A stretch of 6,449 bases of DNA, taken from assembly GCA_019410445.1 (NCBI GenBank), contig DXSO01000098.1, positions 1 through 6,449 on the forward strand, in the 5' to 3' direction. A model generated the notes under the pieces. The model ran no database searches and had not been told where the DNA came from. It saw only the letters and a program-made list of their open reading frames with translations. The position numbers and the translations under genes are program-made. This DNA is from Sutterella sp. GTDB taxonomy: Bacteria; Pseudomonadota; Gammaproteobacteria; Burkholderiales; Burkholderiaceae_F. How positions within the stretch are numbered: position 1 is the first letter of the stretch; the number at the start of each line of letters is the position of its first letter. Of this stretch, positions 1 through 6,449 are shown one piece after another.

Positions 1-1
1 G

Positions 2-907
2 TTTAAGACGCTGGTCATCATTTCTTCCAAAAGTTTCAAGACACGAGAAACGGCTGTGAATGCTGCAGCCATTGATCAATGGCTGCTTGAGGCTGGTATT
101 TCGGGAGATGACCGCGCGCGGCACATGGTGGTGGTCTCGGCCAATCCGAATGCAGCCGATGAGATGAATCTTCCTAAAGAGAACTTTTTCCCGATTTGGG
201 AGTGGGTTGGAGGCCGTTTCTCAGTCTGGTCGGCTATCGGACTTGCAGATGCCGTAGCGTTGGGGTCGGATGCATTCCGATCGCTTTTAGCGGGAGCGCA
301 TGCCATGGATGTGCATGTGGCGCAGTCTTGTGCAGGAGAAAATCTTCCCTTGCTGTTGGCTTTGATTGCGTATCACAACTCCACGCGTCTGGGGATTGAA
401 CAACAGTGTTTCCTGCCGTATGACGAACGTTTGCGCACAATGGTAATGTGGCTGCAGCAACTTGAAATGGAAAGTCTTGGCAAACATGTCGCTGCAGACG
501 GGACTTGCATTGAAGGTGCGACGGGACAGGCTGTATGGGGCGGGCATGGCAATGAGTCGCAACACTCGTTTTACCAGTGGCTTCGAGAAGGAACAGGGTG
601 CACGGCGATCGATTTGCTGTGGTGTGAAAAGCCCGGTCATCGACACGCTGACCTGCACCGGGTGCTGATCGCAAATGCCAAGGCTCAAGCCGAAGCGCTG
701 ATCACACGCGAAGGAACGAATTGCTTCAATGCAGTCTCCACCATCAGTATCGATCAGCTCAATGCGGCCCGTCTGGGGGCGCTCATGGCACTGTATGAAC
801 ATAAAACCACCATGTTGGGGACGCTCTATGGGATCAATCCCTTTGATCAACCCGGTGTGGAATTTGGTAAGAAGCTTTCACGGCGTGCGGAAGCTACGGT
901 GATTTGA
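2..907 (+). CDS. pgi: Glucose-6-phosphate isomerase, C-terminal part (5' end outside window)
   Basis: Cytoplasmic enzyme interconverting glucose-6-phosphate and fructose-6-phosphate in glycolysis and gluconeogenesis. The frame is open from base 2 and begins with FKTLVIISSKSFKTRET, matching the family's phosphate-binding segment, so the gene enters from the left; the GTG at 56 is internal. About 301 residues remain of a protein usually 450-550 long. Visible landmarks are the first family signature WVGGRFSVWSAIGL (R at nt 215-217), the Q..xES segment LQQLEMES carrying the catalytic Glu (nt 470-472), the catalytic His in ESQHSF (nt 563-565), and the second signature ending NPFDQPGVEFGKK with the active-site Lys (nt 869-871). 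These correspond to E. coli R270, E355, H386 and K514. All are present, so the enzyme should be active. The C-terminus stops 11 residues after this Lys, against about 35 in E. coli, so it is a short-tailed form. A terminator follows. Confidence 0.96.
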   Translation, partial: FKTLVIISSKSFKTRETAVNAAAIDQWLLEAGISGDDRARHMVVVSANPNAADEMNLPKENFFPIWEWVGGRFSVWSAIGLADAVALGSDAFRSLLAGAHAMDVHVAQSCAGENLPLLLALIAYHNSTRLGIEQQCFLPYDERLRTMVMWLQQLEMESLGKHVAADGTCIEGATGQAVWGGHGNESQHSFYQWLREGTGCTAIDLLWCEKPGHRHADLHRVLIANAKAQAEALITREGTNCFNAVSTISIDQLNAARLGALMALYEHKTTMLGTLYGINPFDQPGVEFGKKLSRRAEATVI

Positions 908-929
908 TTCAGATTGGAAAATAAACCGG

Positions 930-963
930 GCGTCTGTTGCTGTTGCGGCAGACGCTTTGTTCT
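930..963 (+). terminator. Rho-independent terminator after pgi
   Basis: An 11-bp inverted repeat pairs 930-940 (gcgtctgttgc) with 945-955 (gcggcagacgc) around a 4-nt loop (tgtt). Two internal pairs are G-T wobbles. A T-rich run, tttgttct, follows immediately. It begins 22 nt after the pgi stop and ends about 21 nt before the preferred waaC start. By position it should end pgi transcription, with some readthrough possible. It also covers an in-frame upstream GTG (937) of the waaC frame, which argues against translation starting there. Confidence 0.8.
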
Positions 964-984
964 CCTTTTGAGGCCTTTTCGGAT

Positions 985-1962
985 ATGGCAAAAAAAATCC
1001 TCGTCATCAAGTCTTCATCCATGGGCGACATTGTGCATGCGATGCCGGTGGCTTATGACATCAAAAAGCACTTTCCCGACTGCGAGCTCAGTTGGGTGGT
1101 TGAGGAAAGCTTTACCGATATTCCGAAGCTTTCCCCTTATGTCGACAAGATTGTCGTGACAGCTTTTCGACGTTGGCGAAAACACATTTTTTCTTCATCG
1201 GTTCGAGAGGAAGTCTTGGGGCTGAGGCGTTCTTTGGCTGAGGCTCGATACGATATTGTGATTGACCTTCAGGGACTGATTCGGACAGCACTTGTCGCAC
1301 GCTGGGCCGGAGTCGAGAGCGTGGGCTACTCCAAAGACAATATCAAAGAACCGTTGGCTGCACGCTTTTATACGCGGACGCTGCCTGTGTCCAATAAATT
1401 GCCTCCTGTACTGCGCTATCGCACGATGGCAGCCCAGGCGCTCGGCTACACCATCGATGAAGACGATCTTCACTACGGCCTAAATGTGCGTCCGATGACT
1501 CCGCGAGGAGTCACAACGCCTTATGCCGCACTTGCCGTGAATACAAGCCGAGCCGAAAAACTTTGGCCCAAGGCGCGTTGGACTGAAGTGGCAAAAGATT
1601 TTGCAGTTGACGGCATGATGAGTGTTCTTTTTTGGGGTAACGATAAAGAAAAGGCCTACTGCGAGCAGATTGCCGCTGCAGTACCGGGTTCCGTTGTCGT
1701 ATTGCCTCGATTGAGTTTAAAAGCTCTGGCTGAGGTGATTGCCGGAGCCCGTTGTTTGATTGGTGTGGATACGGGACTGACGCATTTGGGGGCAGCTTTG
1801 GGTGTTCCTTCCGTAGGCGTCATTGTTGGGACAAGTGCCGAACTTTTCTCTTTGGTGTCGGAAAATGCCTGTGCGACCGTCGGAGACAAAGGAGTTGTTC
1901 CGCAGGCCGAAGAGGTATTGGCTGCTCTGCACGCTGTGATGGCTCAGGCCGCTGAGCAATAA
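985..1962 (+). CDS. waaC: Lipopolysaccharide heptosyltransferase I
   Basis: GT9-family glycosyltransferase that transfers the first L-glycero-D-manno-heptose from ADP-heptose to Kdo2-lipid A at the cytoplasmic face of the inner membrane. The 325-residue length is close to the 319 of E. coli. The N-terminus MAKKILVIKSSSMGDIVH is the family's opening strand and SSMGD loop, with D15 matching the proposed catalytic Asp13. WVVEESF (about 37-43) and FRRWRKHIF (about 61-69) are strongly WaaC-like, as is EKLWPKARW, whose K192 matches a conserved substrate-binding Lys. DTGLTHLGAALGVPSV (about 262-277) is the GT9 nucleotide-sugar-binding motif. The ATG at 985 is preferred because homologues start at this point. 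The in-frame GTG at 937 would add 16 residues and lies inside the terminator hairpin. A gagg at 970-973 is a rather distant ribosome-binding site. waaA follows after 23 nt, suggesting one operon. No convincing promoter fits between the terminator and the start. Confidence 0.94.
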   Translation: MAKKILVIKSSSMGDIVHAMPVAYDIKKHFPDCELSWVVEESFTDIPKLSPYVDKIVVTAFRRWRKHIFSSSVREEVLGLRRSLAEARYDIVIDLQGLIRTALVARWAGVESVGYSKDNIKEPLAARFYTRTLPVSNKLPPVLRYRTMAAQALGYTIDEDDLHYGLNVRPMTPRGVTTPYAALAVNTSRAEKLWPKARWTEVAKDFAVDGMMSVLFWGNDKEKAYCEQIAAAVPGSVVVLPRLSLKALAEVIAGARCLIGVDTGLTHLGAALGVPSVGVIVGTSAELFSLVSENACATVGDKGVVPQAEEVLAALHAVMAQAAEQ

Positions 1963-1985
1963 CCCCTTTAGAGAGGGTCTGATCA

Positions 1986-3272
1986 ATGTTGATTTCAACG
2001 CTTTATCGAGGTTTGACATATTGTGCGCTGCCGTTGGCTAAGTGCTATTTGAAAAAGCGGGCCAAAAAGCAGCCGGAATACCTCGAGCACTGGGATGAAC
2101 GCTTCGGTTGGTGTGATTATCCAACTTCTGAGAAGCCTCGATTGTGGCTGCATGCGGTCAGTGTCGGAGAAACTGTGGCCGCACGTACGCTTATTGATGC
2201 TTTTTTGACTGAGAATCCTGATGCGGAAATTCTTCTGACCTGTATGACGCCGACGGGGCGTGATACGGGTGCAAAAATTGCCGAGCGTTATCCAGGACGA
2301 ATCGTGCAGTGTTACTTGCCCTACGACAATCCGCGCCTGATGCGAAAATTTTTCGCTCAGACTCGTCCGCTCATGGGAATTGTGATGGAGACTGAGGTTT
2401 GGCCCAACATGATGCGGGAGGCGGCTGAGCGGAAAATTCCGGTGGTGTTGGCCAATGCTCGGGAATCGGAAAAAAGTGCGGGGCAGGCTCGTTTGGTTGC
2501 TTCGTTGATGGCGCCGGCCTTTGCTTCGTTTGCTGCAGTTCTGGCACAAAGCCAGGAGGATGCTGATCGCTTGCAGGCTTTGGGAGCACGCAACATTCAT
2601 GTTTGCGGCTCTGTGAAGTTCGACATCCGTCCCGAAGTTGCACAAGTTAAAGAAGCCGCCGAACTCAAAAAGAACTTCCGCAAGAAGGTGATTCTTCTGG
2701 CCAGCACGCGCGAGGGCGAAGAGATGATGTTCGCACCGCATTTGGCAGAGCATATGGAAGAGGCGATTTTTCTTGTTGTGCCTCGGCATCCGCAGCGGTT
2801 TGATGAAGTCGCCGAGATCTTGAGGCGTTCGGGGTGTCGTGTAATCCGTCGCAGCGAAGATGCTCATTTTGATGACTTAAATAGTGCACCGGCTGTTTTG
2901 CTTGGCGACACGATGGGCGAGATGAGTTTTTATTGCGCTCTTTCGGATGTGTGCATTATGGGCGGCAGTTTTGGCCAGTACGGCTGTCAGAATCTGATTG
3001 AACCGGCTGCTTCGGGCTCGCCCGTTGTCGTGGGATCGAGCACGTATAACTTTGCCAAGGTTGTTGCAGATGCGCTGACAGCGGGCGGAGCAGTGCAGGC
3101 CGCGCATCCGCGCGGAGCTGTGGAAACGGCGTTGTCATGGCTTGTGGATGGTACTTTGGCGGAACGCAGTCGGAGAGCTCTTGAGTTTGCTTCGCTTTAT
3201 ACGGGAGCCACACAACGACAGATGCAATTTGTGAGAGAGATATGGGCAAACGAGCGATCAAAAATGTCCTGA
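1986..3272 (+). CDS. waaA: 3-deoxy-D-manno-octulosonic acid (Kdo) transferase
   Basis: GT30 enzyme (also called kdtA) that adds Kdo from CMP-Kdo to the lipid A precursor, the step just before WaaC, at the inner membrane's cytoplasmic face. The 428 residues match the usual length of about 425. A hydrophobic N-terminal stretch (about 3-22) fits the known membrane anchor. Family landmarks in order are LHAVSVGE (55-62, with E62 equivalent to the conserved catalytic Glu), MTPTGRDTG (87-95), LPYD (111-114), METEVWPN (134-141), ANARESEKS (156-164), PRHPQRF (266-272), GDTMGE (307-312), GGSFGQYGCQN (326-336) and IEPAASGSPVVVG (338-350). The ATG at 1986 has a gagagg ribosome-binding site at 1971-1976 and gives the expected N-terminus. 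The 3' end overlaps thiD by 31 nt. Whether it adds one or two Kdo residues cannot be told from the sequence. Confidence 0.96.
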   Translation: MLISTLYRGLTYCALPLAKCYLKKRAKKQPEYLEHWDERFGWCDYPTSEKPRLWLHAVSVGETVAARTLIDAFLTENPDAEILLTCMTPTGRDTGAKIAERYPGRIVQCYLPYDNPRLMRKFFAQTRPLMGIVMETEVWPNMMREAAERKIPVVLANARESEKSAGQARLVASLMAPAFASFAAVLAQSQEDADRLQALGARNIHVCGSVKFDIRPEVAQVKEAAELKKNFRKKVILLASTREGEEMMFAPHLAEHMEEAIFLVVPRHPQRFDEVAEILRRSGCRVIRRSEDAHFDDLNSAPAVLLGDTMGEMSFYCALSDVCIMGGSFGQYGCQNLIEPAASGSPVVVGSSTYNFAKVVADALTAGGAVQAAHPRGAVETALSWLVDGTLAERSRRALEFASLYTGATQRQMQFVREIWANERSKMS

Positions 3273-4066
3273 CGATTGCCGGTGTTGATCCTTCGGGAGG
3301 TGCCGGAGTTTTGGCTGATGTCAAAGTGATGTCGGCTTTGGGGACATTTGCAACCGGAGTGATTGCCGCATTGACGGCACAGAACACGACCGCGGTAACC
3401 GGAGTGATGCCGATTCCGGCTTCGTTTGTGAAGGCGCAGATCGATACGCTTTTTTCCGATGTACGGATTGATGCCGTCAAGATTGGTATGTTGGGGGCAG
3501 TGGACGTGATGGATGCCGTTGCGCAGGCATTGCGTTTTCATCAAGCCCGCAAAATCGTGCTTGATACCGTGATGGTGGCCAAAAGCGGAGACAGGCTAAT
3601 GCCTGACGATGCTGTTGCCTTTTTTCGAGAGACGATGCTGCCGTTGGCCGATGTGATTACGCCGAATTTGCCTGAAGCTTCCGTGCTGCTGGGGCGAGAG
3701 ATCGCAGCAACGGAACAGATGCATGAGGCCGCGCGAGATCTTTGGGAATTATGCGGATGCAAAGCGGCTGTTTATCTCAAAGGCGGGCATTGCTCGGGCG
3801 ATTTGTTGCGCGATGTTTTCTATGACGGCAAGGAATGGATTGATCTCGATGGGGCGCGCGTACATACAAAAAATACGCATGGCACAGGCTGTTCGCTTTC
3901 TTCTGCGATTGCTGCGTTATGGGCTCAGACAGACGATCTTGCAGCAGCCGTACGCATGGCTCGCTGCTACATCGAGCAGGCCATCAGCGCATCGGATGAC
4001 CTAAGTGTGGGGAATGGACATGGGCCAATTCATCATTTCGTGCGCTTTGAGTCGCATTTTGTTTGA
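3242..4066 (+). CDS. thiD: Hydroxymethylpyrimidine/phosphomethylpyrimidine kinase
   Basis: Ribokinase-fold cytoplasmic kinase that phosphorylates HMP to HMP-P and then HMP-PP, supplying the pyrimidine half of thiamine and allowing HMP salvage. The 274 residues match the single-domain form; no ThiE or TenA fusion is present. Landmarks are LTIAGVDPSGGAG (10-22), LTAQNT (44-49, with Q47 equivalent to the HMP-contacting Gln), KIGML (80-84), LDTVMVAKSGD (107-117), ITPNLPEA (139-146), LKGGH (179-183), and THGTGCSLS (212-220) with the conserved Cys217 in the anion hole. The C-terminal GNGHGPIHHF is also typical. The ATG at 3242 matches homologue starts and has a purine-rich gagaga at 3233-3238. The start lies inside waaA, so translation may be coupled to it. 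A thiamine gene in an LPS cluster shows no functional link beyond co-transcription. Confidence 0.95.
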   Translation: MGKRAIKNVLTIAGVDPSGGAGVLADVKVMSALGTFATGVIAALTAQNTTAVTGVMPIPASFVKAQIDTLFSDVRIDAVKIGMLGAVDVMDAVAQALRFHQARKIVLDTVMVAKSGDRLMPDDAVAFFRETMLPLADVITPNLPEASVLLGREIAATEQMHEAARDLWELCGCKAAVYLKGGHCSGDLLRDVFYDGKEWIDLDGARVHTKNTHGTGCSLSSAIAALWAQTDDLAAAVRMARCYIEQAISASDDLSVGNGHGPIHHFVRFESHFV

Positions 4067-4120
4067 GTAAGAACCCCGAAAAAGCCGCAAAAACAAGGTA
4101 GGAAGCCGATGTTGCTGCGC

Positions 4121-4126
4121 TAAAAT
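4121..4126 (+). promoter_or_regulatory. Possible sigma-70 -10 element upstream of murA
   Basis: The hexamer taaaat matches TATAAT at five of six positions and lies in the only sizeable gap of the window (4067-4197), 71 nt upstream of the preferred murA start. The -35 region is poor: the best hexamer at 16-18 nt spacing (taggaa, 4099-4104) matches TTGACA at three of six. No clear hairpin terminator follows thiD, so readthrough into murA is an alternative. Confidence 0.25.
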
Positions 4127-4197
4127 CACCCACTCGGACGGAGCTTGATGTGCGGTTTCGACAGATGGCTCCAAAGCTCAGAATTGGATACGGATTT

Positions 4198-5451
4198 ATG
4201 CAGAAACTCAAGATTGTCGGCGGTCGTCGTCTCGTCGGTCAGGTAAAGGCTTCGGGGGCTAAGAATGCTGCGCTGCCGATTATTGCCGCGGCGCTTTTAA
4301 CCGCCGACGATGTCGTGCTTCACAATGTTCCTGATCTTGCCGATGTGCGCACGATGGCCAAGCTTCTGCAGGGCATGGGCGTTGTTTTTGAATTGCTCGG
4401 AAACGGATCGGTGCGCATCAACGCGGCCAATCTGGTTTCCACAGAAGCCCCGTACGAACTCGTCAAGACAATGCGGGCTTCCGTGCTCGTACTTGGTCCG
4501 TTGACATCTCGTTTTGGGACGGCACGTGTGTCGTTGCCGGGGGGTTGTTCCATTGGAGCTCGTCCTGTCGATCAGCACATCAAGGCTCTCAAGATGATGG
4601 GAGCGGAAATAGATATCGATCACGGGTACATGATTGCTCGGGCCTCTCGTCTGACGGGGTGCCGCATTGTTCCGGATATGGTTACCGTGACTGGAACTGA
4701 AAACATGATGATGGCAGCCGTATTGGCGCAGGGAACAACCATCATTGAAAACGCCGCGCGTGAGCCTGAGGTCATTGATTTGGCCGATTGCCTCAACAAG
4801 ATGGGAGCCCGCATCACGGGAGCAGGTACGCCGCAGATTGTGATTGAAGGTGTGGAAAAGCTCCATGGCTGTGAACATGCCGTAATTGCCGATCGCATCG
4901 AAACGGGCACGTTTTTGTGTGCAGCTTTGGCAACACGAGGTGACGTACTCGTGACGCAGACTGTTCCTTGGGCCATGGAGGCCGTCATCGGAAAACTGCG
5001 AGAGGCAGGAGGCGACGTACAAGTCGGAGAGGATTGGATCCGAGCGAAGATTTCCGAGCGTCCAAAGGCGGTGGATATTCGTACGATTCCTCATCCGGGC
5101 TTTCCAACGGACATGCAGGCACAATTCATGGCGCTCAATGCTGTTTCTTCAGGAACAGGACGAATTGTGGAAACGATTTTTGAGAATCGCTTCATGCATG
5201 TGCCGGAACTGCAGCGCATGGGAGCCGATATTCATGTCGACGGACACACGGCGGTGGTGCAAGGTGTTGAAAAACTCGATGGTGCCAATGTAATGGCCAC
5301 AGATCTGCGTGCTTCAGCCTGTTTGGTGATTGCAGCGCTGGCTGCGCAGGGTGAATCTGTCATCGAGCGCATCTACCATCTGGATCGAGGCTATGAACAT
5401 ATCGAGGCCAAGCTTTCCGCGTTGGGAGCGCAGATTGAACGCTTGAGCTGA
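4198..5451 (+). CDS. murA: UDP-N-acetylglucosamine 1-carboxyvinyltransferase
   Basis: First committed enzyme of cytoplasmic peptidoglycan precursor synthesis; it transfers enolpyruvate from PEP to UDP-GlcNAc. From the ATG at 4198 it has 417 residues (E. coli 419). SGAKNAALPI carries Lys22 and Asn23. LPGGCSIGARPVDQH carries the catalytic Cys117, equivalent to E. coli Cys115; this is the fosfomycin-target residue and is Cys, not the resistant Asp. Further landmarks are TGTENMMMAA (about 165-174), GFPTDMQAQ with Asp305, and LDRGYEHIE with Arg397. The 4198 start is chosen because MQKLKIVGG aligns with the usual MurA N-terminus. An in-frame GTG at 4150 would add 16 residues and has a better-placed ggag (4140-4143) than the weak gga sites near 4198, so the start is not fully settled. 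hisG follows 28 nt downstream. Confidence 0.96.
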   Translation: MQKLKIVGGRRLVGQVKASGAKNAALPIIAAALLTADDVVLHNVPDLADVRTMAKLLQGMGVVFELLGNGSVRINAANLVSTEAPYELVKTMRASVLVLGPLTSRFGTARVSLPGGCSIGARPVDQHIKALKMMGAEIDIDHGYMIARASRLTGCRIVPDMVTVTGTENMMMAAVLAQGTTIIENAAREPEVIDLADCLNKMGARITGAGTPQIVIEGVEKLHGCEHAVIADRIETGTFLCAALATRGDVLVTQTVPWAMEAVIGKLREAGGDVQVGEDWIRAKISERPKAVDIRTIPHPGFPTDMQAQFMALNAVSSGTGRIVETIFENRFMHVPELQRMGADIHVDGHTAVVQGVEKLDGANVMATDLRASACLVIAALAAQGESVIERIYHLDRGYEHIEAKLSALGAQIERLS

Positions 5452-5479
5452 ATTAAATAAGAAAAAAATCGAGGCAGAA

Positions 5480-6139
5480 GTGATTACGCTTGCTTTATCG
5501 AAAGGTCGAATCTTCCAGGAGGTTTTGCCGTTTTTGGCTGCCGCGGGGATCGAACCGCAGGAAGATCCGGAAGAATCACGCAAGCTCATGATCGGAACCA
5601 ACAGGGAGGATCTCCGCATCGTGGTGCTTCGCGCTACGGACGTGCCGACTTACGTTCAGTATGGTGCGGCTGATCTGGGGGTTGCTGGTTGGGATTCGCT
5701 GTATGAACACGGAGGCAATGGGCTGTATGTGCCGGTGGATCTGGGCATTGCGCGTTGTCGAATGAGCGTGGCTGCGCCGCGCGGTTTTGACTGGGATGCC
5801 AATGTGCGTCGCGGCAGTCGTATCCGAGTGGCGACGAAGTACATTAAGTGGTCTCGAGATTATTTCGGTCGCGAGGGCGTGCACGTGGATCTCATCAAGC
5901 TGTATGGTTCTATGGAGCTGGCTCCGATAGCCGGACTTGCCGACGCCATTGTGGATCTTGTAAGCAGCGGCGCAACGCTTAAGGCCAATAATATGGTGGA
6001 AATTAAGACGATTGCTCCGATTTCCTCGCGTTTGATCGTCAACCAAGCCGCAATGAAACTCAAGCGTGAAGAACTGATGCCGATTATGAATGCCATGCGG
6101 GAAGTTGCCGAAGAAAGAGCCCGCGCGCAGGCGGCCTGA
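5480..6139 (+). CDS. hisG: ATP phosphoribosyltransferase catalytic subunit, short form
   Basis: First enzyme of histidine biosynthesis; it condenses ATP with PRPP to phosphoribosyl-ATP in the cytoplasm. The 219 residues fit the short HisG(S) class, which lacks the C-terminal regulatory ACT-like domain and, in known systems, works in a complex with HisZ. Landmarks are the N-terminal ITLALSKGRI (2-11), VPTYVQYGAADLGVAGWD (55-72), VATKYIKWSRDYF (117-129), and the family signature running from E146 to L167 (ELAPIAGLADAIVDLVSSG onward), which contains the PRPP-binding loop. The start is GTG at 5480, with gagg at 5471-5474; the protein begins as homologues do. No terminator is seen in the 28-nt gap after murA, so the two are probably co-transcribed. 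hisD follows 37 nt downstream. A hisZ gene is not in the window. Confidence 0.95.
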   Translation: MITLALSKGRIFQEVLPFLAAAGIEPQEDPEESRKLMIGTNREDLRIVVLRATDVPTYVQYGAADLGVAGWDSLYEHGGNGLYVPVDLGIARCRMSVAAPRGFDWDANVRRGSRIRVATKYIKWSRDYFGREGVHVDLIKLYGSMELAPIAGLADAIVDLVSSGATLKANNMVEIKTIAPISSRLIVNQAAMKLKREELMPIMNAMREVAEERARAQAA

Positions 6140-6164
6140 GTCGGAAAGAATTTAAAAGATTTGC

Positions 6165-6172
6165 AGGGAGGA
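6165..6172 (+). promoter_or_regulatory. Strong ribosome-binding site of hisD
   Basis: The sequence agggagga lies 4 nt before the ATG at 6177 and is the best Shine-Dalgarno match in the window. It fixes the hisD start and lies in the hisG-hisD gap, in which no hairpin terminator is seen. Confidence 0.7.
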
Positions 6173-6176
6173 ATTT

Positions 6177-6449
6177 ATGCAAATTCGTCGTTTGTCGTCT
6201 GCCGAGGCGGACTTTCAGAAGAAATTCAGCGAACTCGTTGCAGTCGATGCGAGTGTGGATCCGGAAATCACGCGTCGAGCAGAGGCTATTGTTGATGATG
6301 TTCGTGAACGCGGTGACGCGGCAGTGCTTGAATACACGGCTCGTTTTGATCGCCTGCCGGCTGAAAAACTGAGTGACTTGGTGATCACGGCGCAAGAAAT
6401 GCGTCAGGCGCTTGAAACCTTGCCTGCAGAGCAGCGTGCAGCCTTGGAA
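6177..6449 (+). CDS. hisD: Histidinol dehydrogenase, N-terminal part (runs off window)
   Basis: The NAD-dependent, zinc-containing enzyme catalyses the last two steps of histidine synthesis, L-histidinol to L-histidine. Only the first 91 codons are present, with no stop before the window edge (full length is usually about 430 residues). The protein begins MQIRRLSSAEADFQKKF and continues to IVDDVRERGDAAVLEYTARFD (about residues 39-59), the typical N-terminal helical segment of HisD with its conserved VRxRGDxAxxEYTxxFD pattern. The zinc ligands and NAD site would lie outside the window. The start is ATG at 6177 behind a strong agggagga site. The position right after hisG is the usual betaproteobacterial his order and supports the call. 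Confidence 0.92.
   Translation, partial: MQIRRLSSAEADFQKKFSELVAVDASVDPEITRRAEAIVDDVRERGDAAVLEYTARFDRLPAEKLSDLVITAQEMRQALETLPAEQRAALE

Noticed and set aside
581..600. Pgi has Arg-Glu-Gly where E. coli has His-Gln-Gly (QLIHQGT region), suggesting a lost catalytic His.
   Set aside because: By counting along the E. coli protein from memory, the catalytic His386 is the one in GQHAF, which is retained here as SQHSF (nt 563-565); the changed His is not the catalytic residue.
937..984. Upstream GTG start giving waaC a 16-residue extension.
   Set aside because: It lies within the terminator hairpin, and the extension does not look like a WaaC N-terminus; the ATG at 985 matches family starts.
1962..1978. 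Short accc/gggt inverted repeat between waaC and waaA as a terminator.
   Set aside because: About 4 perfect pairs and no T-tract; the right arm overlaps the waaA ribosome-binding site, so the match is probably incidental.
1995..2867. Long open frame of 290 codons on the minus strand inside waaA.
   Set aside because: Its product is rich in His, Arg, Ser and Cys with no recognisable motif, and it lies wholly antisense to a clear waaA; it is a codon-bias shadow.
4140..4179. Inverted repeat gagctt (4141-4146) / aagctc (4174-4179) before murA as a regulatory hairpin.
   Set aside because: Only 6 bp with a 27-nt loop, and a competing 5-bp pairing (ggagc/gctcc) exists; no T-tract. Too weak to claim.
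4297..5124. 275-codon open frame on the minus strand inside murA.
   Set aside because: Same reasoning: antisense to a fully conserved murA, with biased composition and no recognisable domain.

Overview
The window looks like an ordinary chromosomal housekeeping segment from a Gram-negative proteobacterium. Seven protein-coding genes lie on the plus strand. Both edge genes, pgi and hisD, are cut by the window. The LPS inner-core genes waaC and waaA establish an outer membrane. The order murA-hisG-hisD, with the short HisG form, is typical of Betaproteobacteria (Burkholderiales). Base composition looks moderate rather than strongly GC-rich, which would fit a Sutterellaceae-like member of that order. 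That placement is inferred from gene order and protein resemblance and was not tested by any search.

Layout: (1) 2-907, the 3' part of pgi (glucose-6-phosphate isomerase), followed by a clear hairpin-plus-T-tract terminator at 930-963. (2) 985-4066, a tight cluster of waaC (heptosyltransferase I), waaA (Kdo transferase) and thiD (HMP/HMP-P kinase). The waaC-waaA gap is 23 nt, and waaA and thiD overlap by 31 nt. (3) 4067-4197, a 131-nt gap with a weak promoter-like -10 element. (4) 4198-6449, murA (UDP-GlcNAc enolpyruvyl transferase), then hisG (short-form ATP phosphoribosyltransferase, GTG start) and the first 91 codons of hisD (histidinol dehydrogenase), probably the head of a his operon.

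The genes join three themes. Pgi feeds sugar phosphates, WaaC/WaaA build the LPS inner core, and MurA commits UDP-GlcNAc to peptidoglycan, so most of the window serves envelope synthesis from sugar precursors. ThiD (thiamine pyrimidine branch) and HisG/HisD (histidine) are cofactor and amino-acid biosynthesis genes attached to these clusters.

No mobile element, CRISPR array, tRNA/rRNA gene, toxin or defence gene was seen, and I found no candidate for a new biological system. The points most worth a second look are modest: the terminator directly upstream of waaC, the waaA/thiD overlap, and the ambiguous translation start of murA, where a short overlapping reading frame begins. Both waaC and murA have in-frame upstream start codons that are probably not the real starts.
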